64,000 nt of DNA, from positions 1 through 64,000 of the forward strand of contig JAJEDD010000042.1 of the NCBI GenBank assembly GCA_022821685.1, given 5' to 3'. The notes under the pieces were generated by a model. That model was given only the letters and a program-made list of their open reading frames with translations. It was not told the origin of the DNA and ran no database searches. Made by a program: the position numbers and the translations under genes. This document shows, piece by piece, positions 42,279-50,836 of this stretch (positions within the stretch are counted from its first letter, which is position 1; each line of letters opens with the position of its first letter). This DNA comes from Acidimicrobiia bacterium. GTDB taxonomy: Bacteria; Actinomycetota; Acidimicrobiia; Acidimicrobiales; Aldehydirespiratoraceae.

Positions 42279-43388
42279 GTGGACTGGGCCTCCCTCGCCT
42301 ACCCCTTCTCGCTGGGGCTGGTGGCCGCCTTCAACCCGTGCGGCTTCGCCCTGCTGCCCGCCTACCTGGGCTACTTCATCGGGGTGGAGCAGTCCGGCGA
42401 GCAGCCAAGCTCGGGCGCCAAGGCGCTGGGCTCGATGGTGCGGGCCATGGTGGTGGCCCTCACGCTCACCGCCGGCTTCGTGTTGGTGTTCGGCGCTTTC
42501 GGCGCGCTGTTCGAGACCGTGCTCAGCCAGGGCACCGTGCTCGACCACATCGGCTACGTGACCATCGCCATCGGCGTGATCATGGCCGGGTTGGGCGTGT
42601 GGCTGCTGGCCGGGCGGGCCGTCAACCTGCGACTACCCAAGATGAACCGCGGGACTGGCAGTCGGGGCTTGGCGTCGGTGTTCATGTTCGGCGTCAGCTA
42701 CGCGGTGGTGTCGCTGTCGTGCACCATCGGGCTGTTCATCGCCGCAGTGGCAACCAGCTTCTCGGCCGACGGCGTGGCCAACGGCACCGCCAACTTCATC
42801 GCCTACGGCGTCGGGATGGGCGCGGTGATCACGTTCCTGACCCTGGCGTTGGCTCTGGCCCGCACCAGCGTGGTGGGCGCGATGCGCAAGATGTTCCGCT
42901 GGATCAACCCGATCTCGGGCCTGGTGCTGATCGCGTCGGGGGTCTACGTGGCCAACTACGGCTGGTGGGAGCTGCAGGTCATCGACGATCCCACCGCCAG
43001 CAACGTGCTGGTCGAGAAGTTCACCGAGTTCCAGAGCGCGGTCACCAACTGGATCGACCACGCCACCGCCGAGCGTCTCGGCGTGCTGTGCGCGCTGGGA
43101 GTGCTCGGCGCCCTGGTGCTCGGCTGGCGACAGGGCGCCACCAGCGTGTTCTGGCGCCGCACCGTGACCACGATCTACGTGGCGCTGTACCTGGTGGTGG
43201 AGTTCTACTTCAACCGGGGCGAGTTCGTGGTGTTGCCGGTGCTGCGGTTCGTGGCGGGCTGGCCGCAGCGGGTCGGCCACTGGTTCACCGATCCGGCCCG
43301 GTTCGGGGTGCCGCTGGAGATCCTGTTCACCGCCCTGGTGGTGTGGACCGCCTGGAGCCTGCTGAGGAAGTTCTCGCGGCGAAGTTGA
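42279..43388 (+). CDS. CcdA/DsbD-type cytochrome c biogenesis membrane protein
   Basis: 369 residues. Six helices of the CcdA/DsbD core with cysteines in AAFNPCGFALLPAYL and VVSLSCTIGLF, the pair that passes electrons across the membrane. An extra C-terminal part (~residues 235-369) has three or four further membrane helices (LGVLCALGVLGALVLG, TTIYVALYLVVEFYF, ILFTALVVWTAWSLL) not found in short CcdA. GTG 42279 begins 4 nt after the TlpA-like gene; both are probably translated together. Function: supply of reductant to the TlpA-like protein. Confidence 0.9.
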   Translation: MDWASLAYPFSLGLVAAFNPCGFALLPAYLGYFIGVEQSGEQPSSGAKALGSMVRAMVVALTLTAGFVLVFGAFGALFETVLSQGTVLDHIGYVTIAIGVIMAGLGVWLLAGRAVNLRLPKMNRGTGSRGLASVFMFGVSYAVVSLSCTIGLFIAAVATSFSADGVANGTANFIAYGVGMGAVITFLTLALALARTSVVGAMRKMFRWINPISGLVLIASGVYVANYGWWELQVIDDPTASNVLVEKFTEFQSAVTNWIDHATAERLGVLCALGVLGALVLGWRQGATSVFWRRTVTTIYVALYLVVEFYFNRGEFVVLPVLRFVAGWPQRVGHWFTDPARFGVPLEILFTALVVWTAWSLLRKFSRRS

Positions 43389-43393
43389 GCGGG

Positions 43394-43399
43394 TACCGT
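43394..43399 (+). promoter_or_regulatory. -10 box of serS, leaderless
   Basis: TACCGT, 7 nt before the GTG at 43407, directly after the ccdA-like stop. Confidence 0.45.
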
Positions 43400-43406
43400 C
43401 ACCGGC

Positions 43407-44693
43407 GTGCTGGACCTGCGACAGCTGCGAGCCGATCCCGACACTGTCAAGGCCGCCGTCGCCCGGCGGGGCGAGACTGCCGACCCACTCGACCAGGTCA
43501 TCAACCACGACGAGCGCCGCCGCCGCGTGGTGAGCGAGGCCGACGAGTTGCGGGCGGAGGTCAAGCGGATCTCCGCCGAGGTCGGAGCCCTGTTCCGCGA
43601 CGGCCGAGCCGAAGAGGCTGAGGAGCTGCGGGCCCGCAGCCGCGAACTCGGCGAGCGCATCGACGAACTGTCCGCAGAGGCCGACCAGCTCTCGGAGTGG
43701 ATCCGCCGGATCTTGCTGTTTGTGCCCAACACCCCGGCCGAGGACTGCCCCGACGGGTCCGGCCCTGACGACAACGTGGTGGTGCGCACCGTCGGCTACC
43801 ACCCGGACGCCTATGGCGGGCACCAGCGGACGCCGCACTGGGACATCGGCGAAGAGCTCGGCATCCTCGACGTGGACCGGGCCGTGCGCATGTCGGGGGC
43901 GATGTTCGCCATGTACCGGGGGCTGGGGGCCCGGCTGGTGCGGGCCCTCATCGACTACGGACTGGACCGCAACCGCGACCGGTACGAGGAGATCCGGCCG
44001 CCCACGCTGGTTCGCACCGAGACGATGACCAGCACCGGCCACCTGCCCAAGTTCTCCGACGACGCCTACCACCTCGAACGCGACGGCCTGTGGGCCATTC
44101 CCACCGCCGAGGTGCCGCTCACGTCGCTGCTGTCGGGTGAGATCGTCAACGAGGCCGACCTGCCGATCCGACTGATGGCCCACACGTCGTGCTTCCGCCG
44201 CGAGGCGGGATCGGCCGGCCGAGACACCCGCGGGCTGCTGCGGATGCACGAGTTCGACAAGGTGGAGCTGTACGGGTTCTGCACCCCCGAGGGGGCCCAC
44301 GACCTGCACGCCGAGATCCTTGAGCGGGCCGAGGGCGCCATCGCCGATCTGGGACTGGCCCACCGGGTGCTGGATCTGTGCACCGCGGATCTGGGCGCGG
44401 CCTCGGCCCGAACCTTCGACATTGAGGTGTACGCCCCGGGCGCCGATCGTTGGCTGGAAGTGTCGAGCGTGTCGTGGTGCCGCGACTACCAGGCCCGCCG
44501 GGCCGACATCCGCTACCGCCCGGCGGCGGGGGGACGAACTCAGATGGTGCACAGCCTCAACGGCTCGGGGCTGGCCGTACCCCGGGTGTGGGCCGCGCTG
44601 GTGGAGACCCACCGGCAGCCCGACGGCTCGATCTCAGTCCCCGAGGCGCTGCACCCCTACATGGGCGGCATAACCTCAATCGCCCCGAACTGA
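43407..44693 (+). CDS. serS: Seryl-tRNA synthetase
   Basis: 428 residues. The N-terminal antiparallel coiled coil that grips the long variable arm of tRNA-Ser covers residues ~28-105 (RRVVSEADELRAEVKRISAEV ... ELGERIDELSAEADQL). Class II motifs follow: TAEVPLTSL, motif 2 SCFRREAGSAGRDTRGLLRMHEFDKVE, and motif 3 HSLNGSGLAVPRVWAALVE. GTG 43407 has TACCGT 7 nt upstream and no ribosome-binding site. Length and motifs are normal. Confidence 0.97.
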   Translation: MLDLRQLRADPDTVKAAVARRGETADPLDQVINHDERRRRVVSEADELRAEVKRISAEVGALFRDGRAEEAEELRARSRELGERIDELSAEADQLSEWIRRILLFVPNTPAEDCPDGSGPDDNVVVRTVGYHPDAYGGHQRTPHWDIGEELGILDVDRAVRMSGAMFAMYRGLGARLVRALIDYGLDRNRDRYEEIRPPTLVRTETMTSTGHLPKFSDDAYHLERDGLWAIPTAEVPLTSLLSGEIVNEADLPIRLMAHTSCFRREAGSAGRDTRGLLRMHEFDKVELYGFCTPEGAHDLHAEILERAEGAIADLGLAHRVLDLCTADLGAASARTFDIEVYAPGADRWLEVSSVSWCRDYQARRADIRYRPAAGGRTQMVHSLNGSGLAVPRVWAALVETHRQPDGSISVPEALHPYMGGITSIAPN

Positions 44694-44726
44694 TGTTCGA
44701 GTTGCACCACTGCCGTTTGCAATACA

Positions 44727-44903
44727 GTGAATATCCTGGACTACATGGATCACCGGGTCGCAGCGGACCCGCGCCGTATGGGCCAGCCTTTGACCGGCCC
44801 GCTCGGCAAGCTGGGGCGCTTCCAAGTTGTGTGCGACCTCCAAGACGAGGCTGTTCGTGTCTGGGTGGTGAGAATCGGCAAGAGGGATGAGGTTTATCGG
44901 TAG
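44727..44903 (+). pseudogene. C-terminal fragment of a RelE/ParE-family toxin
   Basis: The frame from GTG 44727 reads NILDYMDHRVAADPRRMGQP, LTGPLGKLGRFQVVCDLQDE, AVRVWVVRIGKRDEVYR and stops. This matches the second half of RelE/ParE proteins: the DPRRxGxPLxGPL turn, the beta strand with VxDLxDE and the terminal VxRIGxRxEVYR. The ~30 N-terminal residues are missing and the GPL-to-RFQVV part is about 8 residues short (the usual WRxRxGDY is gone). No antitoxin gene is adjacent. It is a decayed toxin gene between serS and pdxH. Confidence 0.72.
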
Positions 44904-44952
44904 CAGAGCAATCGGCGGGCTGATTCCCGGCTATGGGCTGGTTCGAACGTCG

Positions 44953-44958
44953 TAGAGT
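44953..44958 (+). promoter_or_regulatory. -10 box of pdxH, leaderless
   Basis: TAGAGT, 7 nt before the ATG at 44966. Confidence 0.5.
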
Positions 44959-44965
44959 CCTGAGC

Positions 44966-45616
44966 ATGGATCTGGCGCAAATGCGCGAGCACTACTCCGA
45001 GGTGGGGCTCAGCGAAGCTGACGTCGCCGACAATCCGATCGTGCAGTTCAAGCGCTGGTTCGAGGAATGGGTGGCGACGAAGCCCTACGACGTCAACTCC
45101 TTCATTGTGGCGACCACCGACGCCGCGGGCTGGCCCTCGGCCCGAGCCGTGCTCTTGAAGGGCTTGGACGAACGGGGATTCGTTTTCCACACCAACCGTC
45201 GCTCAGCCAAGGGACTGGACCTGGAGGCCTCCGGCCGGGCGGCGTTGTGCTTCCTGTGGCATCCCGTCGAGCGCCAGGTGCGGGTGGTGGGCACGGTCGA
45301 GCACCTGCCCGACGACGAGAGCGACGCCTACTTCGCCTCGAGGCCCCGTGGCGCCCAAGTCGCGGCCAGCGCCTCTCCGCAGTCGCAGGTAGTCGCCAGC
45401 CGGGCCGAACTGGAGCGCCTCATCGCCAAGACGGAGGCTCGCTTCGCCCGAGACTCGGCGCCGCCAAGGCCCTCGCACTGGGGCGGCTATCTGGTGCGTC
45501 CACTGGCCGTGGAGTTCTGGCAGGGCCGGCGCAGTCGCCTGCACGACCGGCTGCGCTACCGCCGGGAGGACTCCACAGACGAAGCGAACTGGGTGGTCGA
45601 GCGCCTCGCCCCCTGA
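44966..45616 (+). CDS. pdxH: Pyridoxamine 5'-phosphate oxidase
   Basis: 216 residues: N-terminal MREHYSEVGLSEADVADNPIVQFKRWFEEW, FMN-binding PSARAVLLKGLDERGFVFHTN and SAKGLDLEASGRAALCFLWHP, PRGAQVAASASPQS, and the C-terminal PSHWGGYLVRPLAVEFWQGRRSRLHDR with the substrate-binding residues. It makes pyridoxal phosphate. ATG 44966 fits the family start and has TAGAGT 7 nt upstream, so the message looks leaderless. Confidence 0.95.
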   Translation: MDLAQMREHYSEVGLSEADVADNPIVQFKRWFEEWVATKPYDVNSFIVATTDAAGWPSARAVLLKGLDERGFVFHTNRRSAKGLDLEASGRAALCFLWHPVERQVRVVGTVEHLPDDESDAYFASRPRGAQVAASASPQSQVVASRAELERLIAKTEARFARDSAPPRPSHWGGYLVRPLAVEFWQGRRSRLHDRLRYRREDSTDEANWVVERLAP

Positions 45617-45821
45617 CAGGACCGGCTCAACGGTTTCGTGAGAACTTCACGCAGTGTTCACCCATGCGTTTTTTTCGCGTTTTGCACACCTGTGGATTAC
45701 CTGCCATGATGGCCGCTCCCCATTCGACGCCGGAGACGGCACCGATACCTGTGGCCGTGCTGAGGAGCCGGCCGGGGCGGTGCATGGCCCCGGCGCCCGC
45801 TACCGGGATCAACGAACCGAT

Positions 45822-47360
45822 ATGACGCGCACAGACCAGACCAAGACCCGCCGACCGAAGTACCAGCCCACCGACCGGGAGCGATCAGTCCTCGATCAAG
45901 TCGAGAACCCGCGCTACGACCGGCAGATCGTCAACGGCCTTAGTCCGTTCCTCGACGAGGCCGCTCCCGACGACATGGCGGGCTTCTACACCCCCTCCGA
46001 ACTGGCCGCACTCAGCGAGCTCAGAGGCACCGACCGAGACGTCGAGGCCCGGATGCCGGTGAAGATCACCCGCCACTATTTCGAGATGGCCCGCAACAGC
46101 GAGGCCCTCCAGCGGCTGGTGAAGGCCTCGGCCGACGAGACCGACGACCTCGACGGCGATGAGGATCCGGCCGGGCAGCTCGACTACAGCCCGGTCGAGG
46201 GGCTTCTCCACAAGTACGAGATGGCCCTGCTGTACGTGATCTCCACCTGCTCGGCCCACTGCCGGTTCTGCTACCGCGAGGATCTGATCGCCCGCAAGGA
46301 CATCGCCCGCTCCGACGGCACCGTCAAGAAGAAGGGCTTGGCCCAGGTCTCCGAGGTGACCGACTACATCCGGGCCCACAACGCTGCGGTGGCCGCCAAC
46401 GGGGGCAAGCACCCCGAGACCGGGCGGCCCAAGCTGCGCGAGGTGTTGCTGTCGGGCGGCGATCCGATGGTGCTGCCCAACTCGAAGCTGGCCGGCTGGT
46501 TCACCGCTCTGGCCGAGGCCGGAGCGGAGGCGATCAGGGTCGGCACCAAGGAGTTGGCGTTCCATCCCGACCGGTTCGACGAGGCGTTCATGGCCATGCT
46601 CGACCGCTTCCACGAGGTCTACCCGGATGTGGCCCTTCGCCTGATGGTGCACTTCAACCATCCCGACGAGCTGCTGCTCAATGCGAGCGACGGCAGCTAT
46701 GTCGAAGGCAACAACGGCCAGTACCAGTGGCACCCCGCCGTCCGGCGGGCGGTCAAGGCGGTCACCTCGAGGGGCTGGATCAGCGTCGAGAACCAGTCGC
46801 CCATCATCCGCGGCGTCAACGACGACCCCGACGCCCTCAGGATTCTGCAGCGCACCCTCAAGGCGGCCCGCATCGAGAACCACTACTTCTTCGGCGGGCG
46901 CAACATCGTGGCCTACAAGGCGTTCAACGTGCCGGTCGAGACCGCCTGGCGCATCCTCAACGAGTCGCAGCAGGGACTGTCGGGCGTGGAGGCCCACGCC
47001 CGGCTCACCCTGGTGCACTTCAAGGGCAAGACCGAGGTGGCCACGGTCACCGACGAGCCGATACCGGGCCTGCCCGGCGCCGAGAACGGGGTGGTGGTGT
47101 TCAAGGTGCTCCGCAGTCCGGGCGGCGCCGGCGATCGGGGCAAGACGGCCATCGTCGGGCGCAACCCCGAGGCTCTGTGGTTCGACGACTACGACGACCG
47201 GGTCATCGTGGACGAGGCCGGACTGTTCAACTTCCGCAGGCCACGGCTGCGGATTCCTGTCGTGCGGGAGGGTGCCGCCCGTCGCACGCCGGCCCAGCGC
47301 CACCGCGACGAGGAGATCCACAAGCACCGCACCACCACCAAGCAGAGGCCGAGCAGTTAG
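45822..47360 (+). CDS. KamA-family radical SAM aminomutase-like protein
   Basis: 512 residues. The radical SAM cluster motif is CSAHCRFCYRED (CxxxCxxC); LLSGGDPMVLPN and SVENQSPIIRGVNDDPDAL follow as in lysine 2,3-aminomutase. The segment corresponding to the PLP lysine loop (GGGGK in LAM) reads HFKGKTEV, so the Lys may remain, but the two Asp residues that in LAM hold the substrate's epsilon-amino group appear to be lost (YFFGGRNIVAYKAF and LTLVHFKGK). It may act on another amino acid or be a non-aminomutase. ATG 45822 is preferred over 45654, because the upstream part has no family features. Confidence 0.82.
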   Translation: MTRTDQTKTRRPKYQPTDRERSVLDQVENPRYDRQIVNGLSPFLDEAAPDDMAGFYTPSELAALSELRGTDRDVEARMPVKITRHYFEMARNSEALQRLVKASADETDDLDGDEDPAGQLDYSPVEGLLHKYEMALLYVISTCSAHCRFCYREDLIARKDIARSDGTVKKKGLAQVSEVTDYIRAHNAAVAANGGKHPETGRPKLREVLLSGGDPMVLPNSKLAGWFTALAEAGAEAIRVGTKELAFHPDRFDEAFMAMLDRFHEVYPDVALRLMVHFNHPDELLLNASDGSYVEGNNGQYQWHPAVRRAVKAVTSRGWISVENQSPIIRGVNDDPDALRILQRTLKAARIENHYFFGGRNIVAYKAFNVPVETAWRILNESQQGLSGVEAHARLTLVHFKGKTEVATVTDEPIPGLPGAENGVVVFKVLRSPGGAGDRGKTAIVGRNPEALWFDDYDDRVIVDEAGLFNFRRPRLRIPVVREGAARRTPAQRHRDEEIHKHRTTTKQRPSS

Positions 47361-47381
47361 GTACGCGCTTCAGCGCTGGGT

Positions 47382-48632
47382 TCAGGCCGGGACCAGTGAG
47401 TCGAGGTGGCCGGCCAGGTGTGAGACCAGGTCCCGGCTGTCGTCGGCGGCGCCGCAGATGAAGCTCGACTTGCGTCGGCGCAGGAAGTTCAACCCGATCA
47501 CGTACAGGCCCGGCGACTCGGTGACGACTCCGCCGTCGTGGCGGATCTGGCCCTTGTGGTCGAGCACGGGCACATCGAGCCACGAGTAGTCGGGTTTGAA
47601 GCCAGTGGCCCAGATGATGGTGCTGATCTCCCCGCGGGCCAGGTCGAGCTTCAGTGGCGGGGACGGCGGGACCCGGATGGGGGCGAACCGCTCCGGTGGC
47701 CCGACCTCGTCGAGGCCGCTCGACTCGGCCCACTCGTCGAAGGTGTCGAGCAGCCGGCCCTGCTTGAGGTCGGCCAGCTCGCACTTGTTGGCCAACGATC
47801 CCGACAGCAGCGCCTCCGAGCCCCGCAGTGCTGCCAGCCGCCCCACTAGGCGCACCCCCTGATCGGTGAGGGCATTGAGGTCGAGCGTCACCCGCTGCGG
47901 GGTGCCGACCAGCTGCGGCGACGGGGTGCGGCGCACCCGCACAACGTCGTCCACCTCGTCGTAGCGCTCGTCGAAGAGGCCGGAGCGCTCCATCCACCAC
48001 AGCACGTCGCGGCCCCGGTACAGGCGGGGCATGCGCACATGCTCGCCCACCGCCACCGTGACCGGGCGGCCGGAGCGGTGCACCTCGTCGGCGATCTGCA
48101 CGCCGGTGGCCGAGGCACCCACCACCAGCACTCCGCCGGGGGCCAGCCTGTCGGGGTTGCGGTACTCGAAGGCGCTGAGCGAGGCGATTCCCTCCGGCGG
48201 CGCGCCCCCCAGCTCCGGGATCTTGGCCACGTTGAAGCCGCCCGAAGCCAGCACCACCGTGTCGCACTCCCAGCGGCCCCGGTCGGTGTCGACGATGTAG
48301 CCCGCGCCCCGCGAGCGCACCGAGGCAACCGTCGTGCCGGTGCAGATCGGGGCATCGATGAGCCGGGCGTAGTCCGACATAAACCCGACGACCTCGGGCA
48401 TCGACATGTAGCCGTCAGGGTCGCCGCTGCCGTTGTCGCCGTAGGCATGGCCGGGCAGCCGGCTCTGCCAGTTGGGGGTGAGCAGCCGCAGCGAGTCCCA
48501 GCGCTGGGTCCGCCACGAGTTGGCCACCTCGCCGCGCTCGATCACGACGTGGTCGATGGAGCGCTCGGTGAGGCGCCGGCTCACGGCCAGGCCGGAGTGC
48601 CCGGCCCCCACCACCACAGTCGCAGTCTTCAT
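47382..48632 (-). CDS. FAD-dependent monooxygenase of the flavin-containing (CzcO/FMO-like) type
   Basis: 416 residues. FAD-binding GAGHSGLAVSRRL at residues 9-21, NADPH-binding GASATGVQIADEV in the middle and the ATGFKPDYSWL motif near the C-terminus, which marks FMO/N-hydroxylating enzymes. WDSLRLLTPNWQSRLPG follows the first Rossmann unit as in CzcO-like proteins. It may oxygenate a nitrogen or sulfur centre; substrate unknown. It is the downstream gene of a pair with OsmC, 39 nt apart, on the minus strand. Confidence 0.9.
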   Translation of the reverse strand: MKTATVVVGAGHSGLAVSRRLTERSIDHVVIERGEVANSWRTQRWDSLRLLTPNWQSRLPGHAYGDNGSGDPDGYMSMPEVVGFMSDYARLIDAPICTGTTVASVRSRGAGYIVDTDRGRWECDTVVLASGGFNVAKIPELGGAPPEGIASLSAFEYRNPDRLAPGGVLVVGASATGVQIADEVHRSGRPVTVAVGEHVRMPRLYRGRDVLWWMERSGLFDERYDEVDDVVRVRRTPSPQLVGTPQRVTLDLNALTDQGVRLVGRLAALRGSEALLSGSLANKCELADLKQGRLLDTFDEWAESSGLDEVGPPERFAPIRVPPSPPLKLDLARGEISTIIWATGFKPDYSWLDVPVLDHKGQIRHDGGVVTESPGLYVIGLNFLRRRKSSFICGAADDSRDLVSHLAGHLDSLVPA

Positions 48633-48671
48633 GAGCCCGCCGGGCGCACCCCCACCGCACCGGGTTGGGGT

Positions 48672-49226
48672 CTAGTTGACCTCGACGGTCACGTTGGTGG
48701 GGTTGGTGATGATGTCGTAGACGGCCGATCGCTTCTGCGACTGGGCCACCAGCGCCCTGATCTCCTCCGCGGTGGCGTCGGCATCGATGTCGTAGGAGAC
48801 CTTCACGTCGTTGAACCCGTTGCGGACGTCGGGATCGCCGCCGAGGATGCCGAGGATGTCCATGCTGCCCTCGAGGGTGGCCTTCACCGACCGCAGCTGG
48901 ATCTCGCGGTTCTGGGCCACCGCGGCCACCCCCGCGGTGAGGCAGCTGGCCAGTCCGGCCAGCACCAGCTCGACCGGCGTGGCCGCATTGTCCTCCGCGC
49001 CGAACACCAGGGGATGGTCGGCCTCGAAGCTGAAGGTCGAGCGATGCTGGTGCTCGGCGCCGAGCCCGTGGTAGCTGTCGACCGAGGATCGGCTGTGGGT
49101 GCCGTTCAGCCACTCGTTGGTGGCCTTCCAGGTGAACTGGGCCGCGTCGCGGGCCTCGGTGAGAGCCTGGCGGGCCTCCAGCAAATGCTGGACGTTGACA
49201 CCGTTGTCGGCGGTTTCGGTGGTCAT
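48672..49226 (-). CDS. OsmC-family protein
   Basis: 184 residues. The OsmC fold is evident: PLVFGAEDNAATPVELVLAGLASCLTAGVAAVAQNREIQLRSV with the first conserved Cys, and a C-terminal strand pattern TNPTNVTVEVN. The second Cys normally found before this strand is replaced (QKRSAVYDII), so classic organic-hydroperoxide reductase activity is unlikely. A GGAGG site lies 12 nt upstream of ATG 49226. It is co-oriented with the flavin monooxygenase gene. Confidence 0.88.
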   Translation of the reverse strand: MTTETADNGVNVQHLLEARQALTEARDAAQFTWKATNEWLNGTHSRSSVDSYHGLGAEHQHRSTFSFEADHPLVFGAEDNAATPVELVLAGLASCLTAGVAAVAQNREIQLRSVKATLEGSMDILGILGGDPDVRNGFNDVKVSYDIDADATAEEIRALVAQSQKRSAVYDIITNPTNVTVEVN

Positions 49227-49389
49227 CGGGTTGCTGCCTCCTGTGTGTGCGGGCGGTGGACTGCCAGCGCAACCAGTTCGGCTTGCGAACCGCAGCTGCG
49301 ACGGCAACCGTGCAATGTAGAGGCTGCCAGCCCGAATCCCGACTATTCCGATCAGCTTTTATCCGATTAGACCGGGCGGGCGGCTTGCG

Positions 49390-49490
49390 CAGAGGCCGAG
49401 CGAATAGGCGTGCGAACCCGGCTCATATGGGCGAGGCCGTGGCCCGAGCGGCCCGTGAGCGCAGCGAACAAGAGCGGGAATGACCCCGCT
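49390..49490 (+). repeat. Dispersed repeat copy G
   Basis: Forward copy: AGAGGCCGAGCGAATAGG left arm, intact core (GGCCCGAGCGGCCCGTGAGC), right arm truncated at CCCCGCT. It ends directly at the stop codon of the ctaG-like gene. Confidence 0.85.
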
Positions 49491-49491
49491 C

Positions 49492-50385
49492 CTACAGGCG
49501 GGGTTCGGGGGGTGGGGGTCCCAGGCGCTCGAACTCGGCCTCGATGTCGGCGGTGGTGAGGGTGTTGGCTGCGACGCGTCGGCGGCGGTCGGTGGCATCG
49601 GCGCTGCGCTGCGCGGCCGAGTAGCGGAAGAACTTGATGGCGATGAGCGTCCACAGATAGAGGCCGCCCAGTACCTTCATCACCGCGCCGGCGGCCTGCT
49701 GGTCGGCCGTCACCGAGATGCCCCACAGCCGCTGGGCGTGGTCGTAGATCGGGTACACCGAGCCCTCGGCGAAGGTGAGCCAGGCGGCTGGCACGGTGGG
49801 CACGATCGACATGGCGAACAGGTACACCATCTTCATCGGCTCCGAGAGGTGCAGCTCCCTCAGCGGGCCCACCACCGGCATCCACATGGCCAGCGCGCTG
49901 GTGAACATCAGCAGGTGCATGGCGTAGTGGAATCCGCCGCTGCGCACCGACAGCTCCACCAGGGTGCTCCAGTGCATCAGCCCCTGCAGAGCGTTGAACA
50001 CCACGCCGGCCACCAGCGGATGCACCAGCCGCCGGATCACCCGAGCGGCCCGGGAGCCTTCCACCAGGATGAGCCGGGCCAGCCACTCGGGCACGGCTAT
50101 CAGCAGCAGCGGCGGCACCACGAAGCTGATGAGCAGGTGCTGCACCATGTGCACCGAGTAGAGGTATTGCTCGGCGATGTCGTGCATGGGCCAGTCCGCC
50201 GAGATCCACAGCAGCATCGCCCCGGCCGCGAAGCAGAGCCGCTGGCGGCGAGTAACCGACTCGCCGGCTGCGGGCGCCACCACCCGGACCACGTAGAAGC
50301 CGAGACCCGCCACCGCGGCCACCATCAGCCACGCCTCGGGATGGAATTGGAAGCGCCAGGCGTCGGCGGCAGCCAGCGCGCCCAC
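49492..50385 (-). CDS. CtaG-type cytochrome c oxidase assembly membrane protein (caa3 CtaG family)
   Basis: 297 residues with about seven membrane helices: WLMVAAVAGLGFYVV, LCFAAGAMLLWISADWPM, HMVQHLLISFVVPPLLLIAVP, VVFNALQGLMHWSTL, HYAMHLLMFTSALAMWMPV. The conserved His-rich positions (MHDIAEQYLYSVHMVQHLL, FHYAMHLL) are typical of the CtaG_Cox family needed for active oxidase. It lies at the end of the oxidase operon after a 96-nt gap with a fragment of the dispersed repeat. Confidence 0.88.
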   Translation of the reverse strand: MGALAAADAWRFQFHPEAWLMVAAVAGLGFYVVRVVAPAAGESVTRRQRLCFAAGAMLLWISADWPMHDIAEQYLYSVHMVQHLLISFVVPPLLLIAVPEWLARLILVEGSRAARVIRRLVHPLVAGVVFNALQGLMHWSTLVELSVRSGGFHYAMHLLMFTSALAMWMPVVGPLRELHLSEPMKMVYLFAMSIVPTVPAAWLTFAEGSVYPIYDHAQRLWGISVTADQQAAGAVMKVLGGLYLWTLIAIKFFRYSAAQRSADATDRRRRVAANTLTTADIEAEFERLGPPPPEPRL

Positions 50386-50446
50386 GCTCGGCCCCAGGCT
50401 CAGAACGCCCGCGGGGGCGCGGTGCAGCCTTGCCCCGTGCCCTGGA

Positions 50447-50483
50447 AGTTCCCGCTCACCTTCGCTTCGCTCGCGGGCCGATC
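50447..50483 (-). repeat. Dispersed repeat fragment H
   Basis: Reverse fragment: TTCCCGCTCACCTTCGCTTC then GCTCGCGGGCCG, a degraded core, between the COX IV and ctaG genes. Confidence 0.6.
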
Positions 50484-50832
50484 AGGCCCAGAACTCGAAG
50501 ACGGTCAGCGTCACCACGTACACACCGACCGCGAGGACCAGCCCCGCGGTGAACATCCGGCCGAATAGCTTGCTGTCGAAGCGCAGGTGCATGAACCAGG
50601 TGGCCACCAAATAGAACTTGACCACCATCATGAAGATCAGCGAGGGCACCAGCGCCACGCCCCAGTCGAGCACCGTCTCGAAATAGGTGAACACCTCCAG
50701 GGCGGTGATCACGGCCAGAACTACCGCGATCTTGACGTAGGCCCAGTCCGAGGGATGGGAGTGGCCCTCGTCGTGCTCGGCAGTCTCGTCAGCCGCGGGC
50801 TCGGAGTGCTCGGTGACAGTCGTGTCGCTCAT
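50482..50832 (-). CDS. Cytochrome c oxidase subunit IV (CyoD/CoxD-like)
   Basis: 116 residues: a His/Glu-rich soluble N-terminus, then three membrane helices with WAYVKIAVVLAVITALEVFTYFE, IFMMVVKFYLVATWFMHLRFD and GLVLAVGVYVVTLTVFEFW. The MHLRFD motif is typical of bacterial subunit IV (COX4_pro). It follows the COX III gene by 4 nt. Accessory subunit of the terminal oxidase. Confidence 0.88.
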   Translation of the reverse strand: MSDTTVTEHSEPAADETAEHDEGHSHPSDWAYVKIAVVLAVITALEVFTYFETVLDWGVALVPSLIFMMVVKFYLVATWFMHLRFDSKLFGRMFTAGLVLAVGVYVVTLTVFEFWA

Positions 50833-50836
50833 GGTC

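Noticed and set aside
44691-44903. Frame continues past the serS TGA for 70 codons, which with selB present could mean selenocysteine read-through
   Set aside because: SerS already ends at its normal C-terminus; the following codons are a RelE-type fragment in frame by chance, and no SECIS-like hairpin directly follows the TGA.
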